From positions 1-64,000 of the forward strand of contig JAEORJ010000005.1 of NCBI GenBank assembly GCA_016840945.1: a stretch of 64,000 nucleotides of DNA. Direction: 5' to 3'. This document shows, one piece after another, positions 53,305 to 62,244 of the stretch. This stretch comes from Candidatus Gerdarchaeota archaeon (lineage in GTDB: Archaea > Asgardarchaeota > Heimdallarchaeia > JABLTI01). The notes below the pieces were generated by a model. That model saw only the letters and a program-made list of their open reading frames with translations, made no database searches and had not been told where the DNA came from. A program made the translations under genes and the position numbers. Every line of letters starts with the position of its first letter. Position 1 is the first letter of the stretch.

Positions 53305-53378
53305 ACGAAAAATTGCTCTTATGAGTTATTAAAGTGAAAAAAATTCTAAAAAAAGGAACTATACAAGGAGATATTATA

Positions 53379-55028
53379 ATGAGTCTTGTAAATATTGGTG
53401 GCCAACCTGTCCTTCTCCTCAAAGAAGGCACTGAACGAACTACTGGTAAAAATGCTCAAGAGAACAACATTGCAGCTGCAAAGGTTGTTGCTGAAGCAAT
53501 CCGTTCAGCTCTTGGTCCTAAAGGTTTAGATAAAATGCTTGTTGATTCTTTTGGTGATGTTGTTATTACTAATGATGGTGCTACTATCCTTAAAGAGATG
53601 GAAATCCAACATCCCGCAGCAAAATTCGTTGTTGAACTTGCTAAAGTTCAAGACGATGAAGTGGGTGATGGAACAACAACTGTTGTTATCGTTGCTGGTG
53701 AACTCCTCAAACAAGCTGAAGAACTTCTTGCTCAAGATGTTCATGCAAGCATTATTGTTGAAGGTTATCGAAAAGCTACTGTCAAAGCATTGGAATTGTT
53801 AGATAAATTAGCCATTAAAGTTGATACTTCAGATCATGTTCTTATGAAAGAAGGTGTTAGAACTTCTATGAGTAGCAAAGTTATTGCTGGTCACAGTGAT
53901 TATCTTGCTGATTTAGTTATTGATGCTGCTCTAATGGTTACCGTCGATGAAAATGGCAAAAAAATTTGTGATATAGACAATGTTAAAGTTGAGAAAAAGA
54001 AAGGCGAGTCCATAAAAGAAACTGAACTCATTAAAGGCATTGTCCTTGACAAGAGTGTTGTTCATTCTGGTATGCCAAAGAAAATAACAAATGCTAAGAT
54101 CCTTCTCATTGATGCTGCTGTTGAAGTAACAAAGACCGAATTTGATGCTAAGATCAATATTACCAATCCTGATCAAATGAAAGCTTTCCTAGATCAAGAA
54201 CAAGATATGATTGAAAATATGGTCAACAAGATCATTGCTTCAGGTGCTAATGTCGTTTTATCCCAAAAAGGCATTGATGATCTAGCTCAACACTTCCTTG
54301 CTAAGAAAGGCATTCTTGCTATCCGTCGAATCAAGAAATCTGACATGGAAAAACTTGCTATGGCTACTGGCGCTAAGATTGTTACCCGTATTGATGGTAT
54401 TGAGAAGAGTGATCTTGGTGAAGCAAAAATCGTTGAAGAACGTAAAATCGGTGACGATGATTTTGTCTTCATTGAAGAATGTGCAAATCCCAAGAGTGTT
54501 AGTATCCTCATTCGTGGTGGCAGTGATTTAATCGTTGATGAAGCTGAACGAAGTATTCATGATGCCCTCTGTGTTATTCGCAACATTATTCAAGATAGCT
54601 TAGTTGTTCCTGGTGGTGGTGCTCCTGAAATTTATCTTTCGAGAAAACTCAAGGAATACGCTAATACCCTTTCAGGTAGGGAGCAATTAGCTGTTGAAAA
54701 ATTTGCTGAAGCCCTTGAAATTATCCCACGAACTTTAGCTGAAAATGCTGGTTTAGATCCCATCGATGTTCTTGTAGCACTACGAGCTGAACATGATAAA
54801 GGTTCAGATACTGCAGGCGTTAATTTAACGACTGGTAAACCAACAGATATGGTTAAAGAGAAAGTTTTCGAGCCCATCAGTGTTGCTCGTCAAGCAATTT
54901 CTTCTGCTTCTGAAGCTGCTCAAATGATTCTCAGAATTGATGATATCATTGCTGCTAAAGCTTCAGGTGGTCCTGGTGGACCTGGCGGTATGCCACCTGG
55001 TGGTATGCCTGATATGGATGACTATTAA
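53379..55028 (+). CDS. thermosome (group II chaperonin) subunit
   Basis: 549 residues from ATG 53379, preceded by AAGGAG; an in-frame GTG at 53334 is less likely. It forms ATP-driven two-ring cages that fold proteins in the cytosol. Motifs: [26 protein letters not shown] (P-loop-like nucleotide site), [13 protein letters not shown] (catalytic DGTT), VVPGGGAPE, and [15 protein letters not shown]. The tail [20 protein letters not shown] is the flexible Gly/Met-rich end. Codon use is strongly biased to T-ending codons, in line with high expression. Only one subunit type is in this window. Confidence 0.96.
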   Translation: MSLVNIGGQPVLLLKEGTERTTGKNAQENNIAAAKVVAEAIRSALGPKGLDKMLVDSFGDVVITNDGATILKEMEIQHPAAKFVVELAKVQDDEVGDGTTTVVIVAGELLKQAEELLAQDVHASIIVEGYRKATVKALELLDKLAIKVDTSDHVLMKEGVRTSMSSKVIAGHSDYLADLVIDAALMVTVDENGKKICDIDNVKVEKKKGESIKETELIKGIVLDKSVVHSGMPKKITNAKILLIDAAVEVTKTEFDAKINITNPDQMKAFLDQEQDMIENMVNKIIASGANVVLSQKGIDDLAQHFLAKKGILAIRRIKKSDMEKLAMATGAKIVTRIDGIEKSDLGEAKIVEERKIGDDDFVFIEECANPKSVSILIRGGSDLIVDEAERSIHDALCVIRNIIQDSLVVPGGGAPEIYLSRKLKEYANTLSGREQLAVEKFAEALEIIPRTLAENAGLDPIDVLVALRAEHDKGSDTAGVNLTTGKPTDMVKEKVFEPISVARQAISSASEAAQMILRIDDIIAAKASGGPGGPGGMPPGGMPDMDDY

Positions 55029-55080
55029 AACTAGTCTTCCCTTCCCCTCTTTTTTTATCTATTTTCTATTTTTTACCAAA

Positions 55081-55560
55081 TTATATTTTACTTATCATTA
55101 TTAATGCCGATTCACCATCGTTGTAATATTGCTTAGAAACTTTGAAAGATGTATACCCAAGTTTTTGGTAGAGATTTATTGCTGCTTGATTTGACTCTCT
55201 GACCTCGAGATAAACTTCATACACATCACGTAATCTTAAAGCATCGTTTGCTGCTTCCATTAATAATTGAGCTATTCCTAACCGTCTGTATTGTGGCAAA
55301 ACAGCGATTGAGATAATATGCCCTTTTTTGCATAAACCAAACCCATAATTTGATAATCCCCGTTCAACACGAGTCATTTCATAACCTGCTATTTCATTAT
55401 TTTCTTCAATAATTGCTACATTGAATCCTTCAGGGAACTTTTCTGCAATGTCAATAAAGAAAAATCTTGGATAATTCTCAGGTAGGCATGTTCTATTGAT
55501 ATTTTGAACTGAATCGATATCTGTTTCAGGATTGAATCTTCTTATACGAATATTTGCCAT
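55081..55560 (-). CDS. Ard1/RimI-type N-terminal acetyltransferase
   Basis: 159 residues, GNAT fold. The acetyl-CoA-binding signature is ISIAVLPQYRRLGIAQLL (YRRLGIA, near 83-98), followed by EVYLEVRESNQAAINLYQKLGY, the typical end of RimI/Naa10 proteins. Archaeal Ard1 acetylates the N-termini of many proteins, with broad substrate choice. GGTG lies upstream of ATG. It converges on the thermosome gene across pyrimidine-rich DNA (CCCTTCCCCTCTTTTTTT, 55041-55060) that likely ends the thermosome transcript. Confidence 0.88.
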   Translation of the reverse strand: MANIRIRRFNPETDIDSVQNINRTCLPENYPRFFFIDIAEKFPEGFNVAIIEENNEIAGYEMTRVERGLSNYGFGLCKKGHIISIAVLPQYRRLGIAQLLMEAANDALRLRDVYEVYLEVRESNQAAINLYQKLGYTSFKVSKQYYNDGESALIMISKI

Positions 55561-55775
55561 ATGTTCTACACCAAGAGGTTAATCATTTAATTCATTACAA
55601 GTTATTAGAATTAACTAGCTCTTACCGACAACAATTTTTCTTTTAAAGATTTTTCTACATGTCGATAATCATTAAATCTAATTTTTCATAATGAAGTGTA
55701 ATAAGAACCTTAAAAATCCCTCTTGTATGTTTTTTATTTAGCAGTAAAATAATCAGGTAAAGTTGGTGTTATATT

Positions 55776-57299
55776 TTGGTAGATTCTGATGATAATCAAG
55801 CTGTAAAAAAGGGTTTCTCTTCTCTTACAAAGTGTTGGAATTGTAATCATCAGATACCTAATACTGATTGGTGTGAGAATTGCGGGATGCCAATAAATCA
55901 AGAGATAAAGGAGAAGATATTATCTCGAGAAACATCTAAAGATTCCATCAAATGCTTTCGTTGTGGGGGAACAACATCCAGCGATATTTGTGGTGTTTGT
56001 GGTTCACCATTATCACGCAAAGGAATAGATATTCTAAAACGAGCTATACAAGATGAAATTATCGACACAACACCTAGTGAACCTGATTTTATTTATATTC
56101 TCTCACCCAAAGATCGACTTTTAAGAAGAATCGATATCCCCTTTATAACACTTGAATCTGTTGTTAAAGAACACTTCAAAGTTATTAGTGCCGAATTAAC
56201 TAATTATGGTCCAGAAGTAGTGATCAACCGTCCAACAGATTTATCTCTATATGATGCTTTTGCTGATAAATTATTAGAAATCAGCTCTAATCTCAGAGTT
56301 ACCTACCGTAAATTGAAATCCTCTGATGAAAGTGTAAATCCTGTGATTTTACGGTTTTTTTACTGGGAAGAAATCGATTTATCTAAACGATTTAATTTAA
56401 AAAATATCCAATGGCAACTTATTTTCTTCTTAGTGTCTTTTGCTTGTATAATGATTACAGGTTGGCTTTATTATCGTGAGATTTATCGATTACTCGAAAT
56501 TTCACATAATATTCTTATTGATATGTCAATTTTCAGTTTAAGTTTATTGGCTATTTATTTATGTCATGAAATAGCTCATCTGCTAATGGAACGAAAGAAA
56601 AAAATCAAACTATCTTTACCCTACTTCATTCCTCTTGTTCCTACATCAGGTTTTCTTAGCTATTTTATGTTAGGTTCTGCTGGTGGGATTATACGAGTTG
56701 TCAATCCTGTAAGAAAAAGAGACGACTTGTTTGACCTTTATTTTATTGGTCCAATTATTGGTTTAGTTATCTCAGTAGGCTTTTTTATTGGCGGTTCTAC
56801 TTTACCACTTATAGTTGATAAAAGCACTCTTAGTACTGAAACCTTAGATTTAATTGCATCTAGAGAGAAATTTGATCCTTTCCTTCTATTAGGTTGGTTC
56901 TTAAATTGGTTTACAAGTGCAGCTAAAATTGCTCCTCCGTTTGATTCCGTGTCTCAGGTACAATTTTTACATCCACTGAGTTATGCGGGATTAATTGGTA
57001 TAATTGTTAATGGATTAAATTATTTGCCAGCCTATCTGTTAGATGGTGGAACAATCTTTAGGAGTTTATTCAATGAACGTTTAACAAGAATAGTGTCTTT
57101 CATTTCAGCTCTTCTTATTTTGCTTAATTATAACACTTGGACATTAGGTATTGTTGCAATGTTCATTCCTTTCAATCAATATCAGACATCAATAACAAAT
57201 GAAGTTGTAAAAGCTCATTGGTCTAAATATTTACTATGGGCTTTAGCGGTGTTACTTGGTTTATGCTGCTTACCAATTCAAACTTTCTTATATTGGTAA
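55776..57299 (+). CDS. site-2-protease-like M50 metalloprotease with N-terminal zinc ribbons (paralogue 1)
   Basis: 507 residues from TTG 55776 (GGTGTT about 9 bases before). Two N-terminal zinc ribbons, CWNCNHQI...CENCG (21-39) and CFRCGG...CGVCG (63-80), precede a soluble domain and then six or so membrane helices. The M50 active site HEIAH (HExxH, near 265) and the second motif NYLPAYLLDGG (near 420) are present, so it is predicted active. Family members cut membrane-bound regulators or signal-peptide remnants. It is followed 105 bases on by a paralogue of exactly the same length. Confidence 0.87.
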   Translation: MVDSDDNQAVKKGFSSLTKCWNCNHQIPNTDWCENCGMPINQEIKEKILSRETSKDSIKCFRCGGTTSSDICGVCGSPLSRKGIDILKRAIQDEIIDTTPSEPDFIYILSPKDRLLRRIDIPFITLESVVKEHFKVISAELTNYGPEVVINRPTDLSLYDAFADKLLEISSNLRVTYRKLKSSDESVNPVILRFFYWEEIDLSKRFNLKNIQWQLIFFLVSFACIMITGWLYYREIYRLLEISHNILIDMSIFSLSLLAIYLCHEIAHLLMERKKKIKLSLPYFIPLVPTSGFLSYFMLGSAGGIIRVVNPVRKRDDLFDLYFIGPIIGLVISVGFFIGGSTLPLIVDKSTLSTETLDLIASREKFDPFLLLGWFLNWFTSAAKIAPPFDSVSQVQFLHPLSYAGLIGIIVNGLNYLPAYLLDGGTIFRSLFNERLTRIVSFISALLILLNYNTWTLGIVAMFIPFNQYQTSITNEVVKAHWSKYLLWALAVLLGLCCLPIQTFLYW

Positions 57300-57330
57300 A
57301 TTTTTTAAAAAATTAGCTATTTTTTTAATT

Positions 57331-57348
57331 AGCAATTAAATGCTAGTC
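57331..57348. terminator. short hairpin between the two M50 genes
   Basis: TTAGCA and TGCTAG-type arms around ATTAAA form a small stem after a T-rich run (57322-57330). It may end the first M50 transcript, which would make the two genes separate units. Confidence 0.35.
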
Positions 57349-57404
57349 TTTATTAGAGCGTTTGGTTTATATTACGTACAAGCTCAATATCGAGGTAATT
57401 ATTC

Positions 57405-58928
57405 TTGTCATTAGATGATACTGATAAAGCACCTGAAGAAGAACATACAGGTGTGAAAAAAGAGGTGCAATTTTGCTGGAATTGCGGTAGTACTATTAGT
57501 TCTGAGCATAAAGATATTTGTGATGTTTGCAAAGCACCCCTCGATGAAGATATTAGATCAAAGATTTTTAGCAGAACTGAACCTGTTACAGCTGCTAAAT
57601 GTTGGCGATGTGGTGGAACCACTTCGGGAGATGTTTGCGGTATCTGTGGGGCGCCATTGACTAAAAATGGTTTAGCTGTTTTAGAGAAAGAAAAAGTAGA
57701 AGAAAAACCACAAGTCTCACAATTAATCTCAATCTTTTCACCCAAGGATAGAGAGTTTAGATTAGTAGAAACTACTTATGATGATTTAATTACTACAGTA
57801 GATAAATATGTTAATATTGTAGATGCTCAAAATAGCCCTACTACAGGACCTTTAATTTATGTTAATAAACCAGAAAATGTTAATGAGGTTTTTGAAAAAT
57901 TACGTAATGATCCAATATTTACGGAGAAATACATTAAAATCATTATTAGAAATGAAAAAATCAGCCCTGAGGTTACCGAAGTTGCTTTACGGTTCTATTA
58001 TTGGAAACCAGAAACCGCAAAAGAACGATGGGCGTTCAAAAATATTATTTGGAACATTTTACTTTATATAGCAACTTTTGTAACAGTTGGTTTTGCAGGT
58101 AGTGCTTTTACAAAATCACTTTTTACTGAATATAATTTTGAAGGTCATTTAGCACTAGATGTTTTTCTCTTCACATTCTCATTAATGATGATATTAACCA
58201 TTCATGAATTAGGTCATTTCTTTATCTCGCGATTAAAGAAAATTGATGTTTCTCTACCATATTTTATTCCAATACCACCAATTACAGGTTTTCAAACATT
58301 AGGTACTTTTGGGGCCTTAATTAGACAAAAAGAGCCAGTCGCTACAAGAGATGATTTATTCGATATTGGTCTTGCTGGTCCTGTTGCAGGTTTTATAGCT
58401 GCTATACCACTTTTCATAATTGGTCTTAGATTATCCTATATTGTGGATATACCACCACCAACTGACCCTGTAAATCCTGCGGATGTACCTGTTGTACTTT
58501 TAGCTGACTGGTTAGTACTCTTTGGTCAATATACAAAAATTCTCCCTTACTTTGATCCTACTATTCAAACCGTTGCTTTACATCCAATGTTATATGCAGG
58601 TTACATTGGTTTCATCTTAACTGGTATTAATTTAATGCCTGCTTCCCAATTAGACGGTGGCCACACAGCTCGTGCAGTTTTTGGTCCCTTAGCACATCGT
58701 ATAGTTTCATTAGTTTCAGCACTACTGTTAATTGTAAATCCTTTCACCAGGTTCTTTGGTTTATTTGTCTTGCTAATGAGTTTTACACAGCACCCAGGAG
58801 CTATTGATGATGTTTCTAAAGTTCATTGGTCAAAATATCTGTATATTGCTTTAGGTTTTGGTGTAGCTATTATTTGTTTACCTTTACCATCATTAGCATG
58901 GTTCCAAAATCTCTTTACGACTGTTTAA
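57405..58928 (+). CDS. site-2-protease-like M50 metalloprotease with N-terminal zinc ribbons (paralogue 2)
   Basis: 507 residues from TTG 57405, with GAGGT 8 bases upstream. It is clearly homologous to the gene just upstream. N-terminal zinc ribbons are CWNCGST...CDVCK (near 24-45) and CWRCGGTTSGDVCGICG (near 66-82). The catalytic motif is HELGH (near 266), followed by PYFIPIPPITGFQTLG, and NLMPASQLDGGHTAR carries the second-site Asp (near 412). A proline-rich loop (VDIPPPTDPVNPADVP) is between helices. It ends at a strong GC-rich hairpin (58927-58942). Confidence 0.9.
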   Translation: MSLDDTDKAPEEEHTGVKKEVQFCWNCGSTISSEHKDICDVCKAPLDEDIRSKIFSRTEPVTAAKCWRCGGTTSGDVCGICGAPLTKNGLAVLEKEKVEEKPQVSQLISIFSPKDREFRLVETTYDDLITTVDKYVNIVDAQNSPTTGPLIYVNKPENVNEVFEKLRNDPIFTEKYIKIIIRNEKISPEVTEVALRFYYWKPETAKERWAFKNIIWNILLYIATFVTVGFAGSAFTKSLFTEYNFEGHLALDVFLFTFSLMMILTIHELGHFFISRLKKIDVSLPYFIPIPPITGFQTLGTFGALIRQKEPVATRDDLFDIGLAGPVAGFIAAIPLFIIGLRLSYIVDIPPPTDPVNPADVPVVLLADWLVLFGQYTKILPYFDPTIQTVALHPMLYAGYIGFILTGINLMPASQLDGGHTARAVFGPLAHRIVSLVSALLLIVNPFTRFFGLFVLLMSFTQHPGAIDDVSKVHWSKYLYIALGFGVAIICLPLPSLAWFQNLFTTV

Positions 58929-58942
58929 GGGGTTCTCCCCTT
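58927..58942 (+). terminator. GC-rich hairpin terminator after the second M50 gene
   Basis: AAGGGG and CCCCTT form a perfect 6-bp stem with loop TTCT, followed by TCTTTCT. It overlaps the TAA stop (58926-58928). Confidence 0.65.
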
Positions 58943-59041
58943 TCTTTCTAAATTAATTCAGAGTGATTATACAGTTTTTAAAGAAAATCCTTTTTGTATT
59001 TATTATAATAAAAATTAATAGTACAATCAAGAGGGATCTAA

Positions 59042-59935
59042 ATGTCAGAAGAAACAGACCCAAAATTTCAACGGAGTAGTTTCTTAGAGTTATTATATAG
59101 ACCATTTGTTATTTATGCTAGAAATTTTTTCCGTTATTTTATCTATTCAGTAATACCAGAATTTATTTTCTATGGTATTTCATTACTGATACTAATTGAT
59201 TTTCAAATAGAATATAATCCAGTTTATGATAGAACTATTTTTGAAGTCTCACTAGATTTTGTATCAGATTATGCATCATCATTGTTTTTTATTTTATTAA
59301 TTGTAAGTGTAGTCATTTTTATATTCAGAATGGCTTTAATCACAAATCTTACTTGTTTATATACAGATAACAAGAAACCTAATATTTTCATGGCATTAGA
59401 TAGATCAGTAAGAATGCTAAAAGATATCTTTATCTTTAGTGTTTTCATGATTATATTTCTTGCTCTTATAGGCATTTTCATTTTTGTAGCAATCTTATTA
59501 CAGCAAAGTCTATACGTTTTATCTTGGTTAATGATAATTGGAGCAGCTTTTCTACTTTTCATGTTTGGTAGTAAAATTAGTTTATTCGTACCTAGCATGG
59601 CTCGAGATGAACACTCCTTTGGAACAGCAATCCAACGTTCCTGGCAAATTTCTAGAAAGAAATATTATTGGAGAACAGTCACCATTTTCACACTCTTTCT
59701 AGTATTGAGTATCATACTGCCATGGGTGTTGACAAGTTACCTTAAAACAACTTTTACTGACTTTGTCTGGATTGGTGCATTGACAGCAATATTAAGAGGA
59801 TTTATGTATCCATTATTTGATATCTCATTATCCTTAACCTATGTTAGTGCTGAATATGAAGCTGTAGAGCAAGCTGTTTTCAGAGACGAAATCAGAGAAC
59901 AAAGAAAGAAATCTGAACAATTAATGAATGGATAG
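59042..59935 (+). CDS. multi-pass membrane protein of unknown function
   Basis: 297 residues with about six hydrophobic segments (roughly 30-55, 75-100, 130-160, 160-185, 210-235, 240-265), and a cytosolic C-terminus rich in E and K. It contains RSVRMLKDIFIFSVFMI and FGTAIQRSWQISRKKYYWR, a pattern seen in membrane proteins of the glycerophosphodiester-phosphodiesterase membrane-domain type (DUF7544/DUF975-like). That likeness is loose and no catalytic motif is present. GAGGG precedes ATG. It converges on the gene ending at 59959. Confidence 0.65.
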   Translation: MSEETDPKFQRSSFLELLYRPFVIYARNFFRYFIYSVIPEFIFYGISLLILIDFQIEYNPVYDRTIFEVSLDFVSDYASSLFFILLIVSVVIFIFRMALITNLTCLYTDNKKPNIFMALDRSVRMLKDIFIFSVFMIIFLALIGIFIFVAILLQQSLYVLSWLMIIGAAFLLFMFGSKISLFVPSMARDEHSFGTAIQRSWQISRKKYYWRTVTIFTLFLVLSIILPWVLTSYLKTTFTDFVWIGALTAILRGFMYPLFDISLSLTYVSAEYEAVEQAVFRDEIREQRKKSEQLMNG

Positions 59936-59958
59936 AGTTGTTTTTTTTTTACAACTCT
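59934..59958. terminator. two-way hairpin with poly-T loop
   Basis: AGAGTTGT and ACAACTCT form an 8-bp stem with a loop of nine T. The stem abuts the stop codons of convergent genes (59935 and 59959). Confidence 0.6.
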
Positions 59959-60537
59959 TTATTCTATTTTTTCATAAGCAGCTAGCTTTGCTAGAATCTC
60001 CTTTTCCGCTAAGAACTGATAGAGTGATATTGCTTCTTCGATAAATTGTGTAAAAGTCTCCTCCTCTGCAAAAGCCTCAATGCTAAGATCGATTTGAATT
60101 ATTTCCTCATTTGTTTTCTTAAGTGAGTCCATGATCTCATCAAGGTTGCCTTGAATTTTAGAATCATAAAGAGTTGTGAAGCAATCATCACCACCATATA
60201 ATTCAATTTTTAATGAATCGTTATTATTAGTAATTTCAAGTAACTTGACAATTATTTCTTCGCTAATTTTCTTTGTATATGCTGATAAAACAAAAAAGAG
60301 GCCATCTAATGAAAAACCAAATTCGCCGTAAGGAAAAACTATTCCTGGGTTTGGATAATAGGCTTCAGACCAGCCATCATCAATATTGATAAAATTCCCA
60401 TGAGTATTATCCAAGTCTATATCAGGGATTTCATTTTCTGCTTGTAAAGCAATGCGTTCAATGGTTAACCACATATGATTAAACAAGTCATGAATTTCAT
60501 TTTTATTTTCTTGTAGGAATTTCTTTAGATCAGTCAT
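59959..60537 (-). CDS. uncharacterised acidic protein
   Basis: 192 residues from ATG 60537; AAGGGGT (60544-60550) lies 6 bases upstream and just after the stop of the nitroreductase gene, so the two form an operon (in-frame starts further up overlap it less plausibly). The protein is acidic and mixed alpha/beta, with FPYGEFGFSLDGLFFVLSAY in the middle and a K/E-rich C-terminal helix (FLAEKEILAKLAAYEKIE). No family is recognised. Coupling to a ferredoxin-nitroreductase gene suggests an accessory or partner role, by inference only. Confidence 0.7.
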   Translation of the reverse strand: MTDLKKFLQENKNEIHDLFNHMWLTIERIALQAENEIPDIDLDNTHGNFINIDDGWSEAYYPNPGIVFPYGEFGFSLDGLFFVLSAYTKKISEEIIVKLLEITNNNDSLKIELYGGDDCFTTLYDSKIQGNLDEIMDSLKKTNEEIIQIDLSIEAFAEEETFTQFIEEAISLYQFLAEKEILAKLAAYEKIE

Positions 60538-60557
60538 TTTTTTACCCCTTAATTTGG

Positions 60558-61460
60558 TTAAAACCATTGTACTTTTGAACTTTTTCTTGAAACAAATGTT
60601 TTGAATTGATGTTTTGGATGACCCAAAATTATTGTTTGATATACTTGATGATTTTGTGGTAAATGTATCACTTTTCTAATTTGCTTACTGTTTCTAGCAA
60701 ATTGAGTCAAATAACCAATATAACAACTTCCAAGGTTTTCTGCTTGTGCTGCTATACGCATATAATCTGAAGCTATTGTGCAATTATCTGCTGGAACAAT
60801 GCTTTTCTTATTCGCATGAAAAATAACGATTACTGGTGCACCATGAAACAAATAATCAATTCCTTCTTTAAAACCATTAATCATACGAATAAATCTTGGA
60901 CTAGCTTCTTTCATTTTTCTGACCTTACCTCCTTTGCCTATCAATTTCATAATCAAAGTGATAATAGGATTATCAGCTTTCTTTATAAAATCATAACAAA
61001 CTTTAGAAAAAACATCTTTAATTTTTTGAATCTCTCCTGGATTAGTTATTATTGTTATTACCACATTTTGTGAATGATGTCCTGTAGGTGCATAACGCAC
61101 TAAATCAACTAATCTTTCCAAAATCTCTTTTTTAACTTCTTTTTGTTTATATTTTCGTGTTGAGCGTAAAGCCTTCAAAAAGTAATACATTTTTTCTCCC
61201 GTGACTTCTGCTAAATCAATTTTATCCTCTATCAATCCATAATCTTCATTAGGCAAATATCGATGTTTGATTGCCTTTTTAGGACAGATGGATATACAAT
61301 GACCACAATCATGGCATAATGAAGAATTAACAATTGCTTTCTTATCTATATCAATAGTTAAACAATCTCGTGGGCAGATTTCAATACACGCCTCACAACC
61401 ATTACACAAGTCCCTATCAATAATTATTTTATTCAAAATTTCTTGTTGAAGCATTTTCAT
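60558..61460 (-). CDS. ferredoxin-nitroreductase fusion
   Basis: 300 residues. The N-terminus holds two [4Fe-4S] ferredoxin motifs: CNGCEACIEICPRDC (near 19-33) and CHDCGHCISICPKKA (near 49-62). The rest is an FMN nitroreductase fold: LRSTRKYKQKEVKKEI (flavin phosphate, near 98), VRYAPTGHHSQNV and GSCYIGYLTQFA near the C-terminus. Such proteins reduce flavin substrates or nitro and enone compounds with electrons from iron-sulfur clusters. They are typical of anaerobes. First gene of a probable operon with the acidic protein. Confidence 0.9.
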   Translation of the reverse strand: MKMLQQEILNKIIIDRDLCNGCEACIEICPRDCLTIDIDKKAIVNSSLCHDCGHCISICPKKAIKHRYLPNEDYGLIEDKIDLAEVTGEKMYYFLKALRSTRKYKQKEVKKEILERLVDLVRYAPTGHHSQNVVITIITNPGEIQKIKDVFSKVCYDFIKKADNPIITLIMKLIGKGGKVRKMKEASPRFIRMINGFKEGIDYLFHGAPVIVIFHANKKSIVPADNCTIASDYMRIAAQAENLGSCYIGYLTQFARNSKQIRKVIHLPQNHQVYQTIILGHPKHQFKTFVSRKSSKVQWF

Positions 61461-61573
61461 ATCATCAAGTAGTTTATTTTATCTTTACAAAAAAAAGATT
61501 CTTATTACTTTTTGCTGAATATGATTGCCTTCCCCAACACTTAATTTTTAATGGCTATTAACTAATATTATTA

Positions 61574-62176
61574 ATGAAAAAAATGGATTCAATAGCACAT
61601 CCAATTGATTTAGAGCTTATTTCAAAATTATCGTTAATTATCGAACATGATATAATTGAATTAGAAGAACCTCCAAAATCAAGTGATATTTGCTATTTTA
61701 TATCTGCAGAAAACCAAATCGTTACTTTAGGTCTTAATAGATTAAATCTTACAATGGTACCTGAAATTATTACTAAATTTAAATCTCTTGTAGTTTTACA
61801 CTTAGAAGGAAATAGATTTCATTTTATTCCCAAAATTCTTGCACCTCTGAAACAGCTTGTGGTTCTAAATTTAAGTCATAATCAAATTACTTCTTTACCT
61901 GATTGGCTCTCTGATTTTCAAAATCTCAAGATTCTTAATCTTGATACCAATTTGCTCTCTTCAATACCAGATTCTATTAGTGCACTAACATTATTACGTA
62001 AATTATTCATTCAAAATAATCAAATAACAAGGATCCCCTTTTCCTTAATTGAACTAAAGCTATTAGAAGAAATTCATATTGACTTTAGATCTTCAATGCG
62101 AAAGAATATAAGGGGTATTCTTAATGTTTTAGAAGCAAATGGCTGTTTAATTATGAATAATTACAATCGCCGTTAA
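61574..62176 (+). CDS. leucine-rich-repeat protein
   Basis: 200 residues with about five LRR units of 23 residues between about 50 and 170: VTLGLNRLNLTMVPEI, VVLHLEGNRFHFIPKI, VVLNLSHNQITSLPDW, KILNLDTNLLSSIPDS, RKLFIQNNQITRIPFS. The LxxLxLxxNxIxxIP pattern is that of eukaryote-like/bacterial SDS22-type repeats. There is no signal peptide, so it is cytosolic. LRR proteins form solenoids that hold protein partners; such proteins are common in Asgard archaea. The start is ATG 61574 with no clear ribosome site. Its partner is unknown. Confidence 0.85.
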   Translation: MKKMDSIAHPIDLELISKLSLIIEHDIIELEEPPKSSDICYFISAENQIVTLGLNRLNLTMVPEIITKFKSLVVLHLEGNRFHFIPKILAPLKQLVVLNLSHNQITSLPDWLSDFQNLKILNLDTNLLSSIPDSISALTLLRKLFIQNNQITRIPFSLIELKLLEEIHIDFRSSMRKNIRGILNVLEANGCLIMNNYNRR

Positions 62177-62244
62177 TCCTAATATTCATATCCTTAATCG
62201 AAGTTTTTTTGTATTAAATATCATATTATGAGTCTTAGAAGCAA

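Noticed and set aside
53334..53378. Upstream GTG start for the thermosome
   Set aside because: It would add a K-rich extension not normal for the family, while ATG 53379 has a good GGAG and the usual N-terminus.
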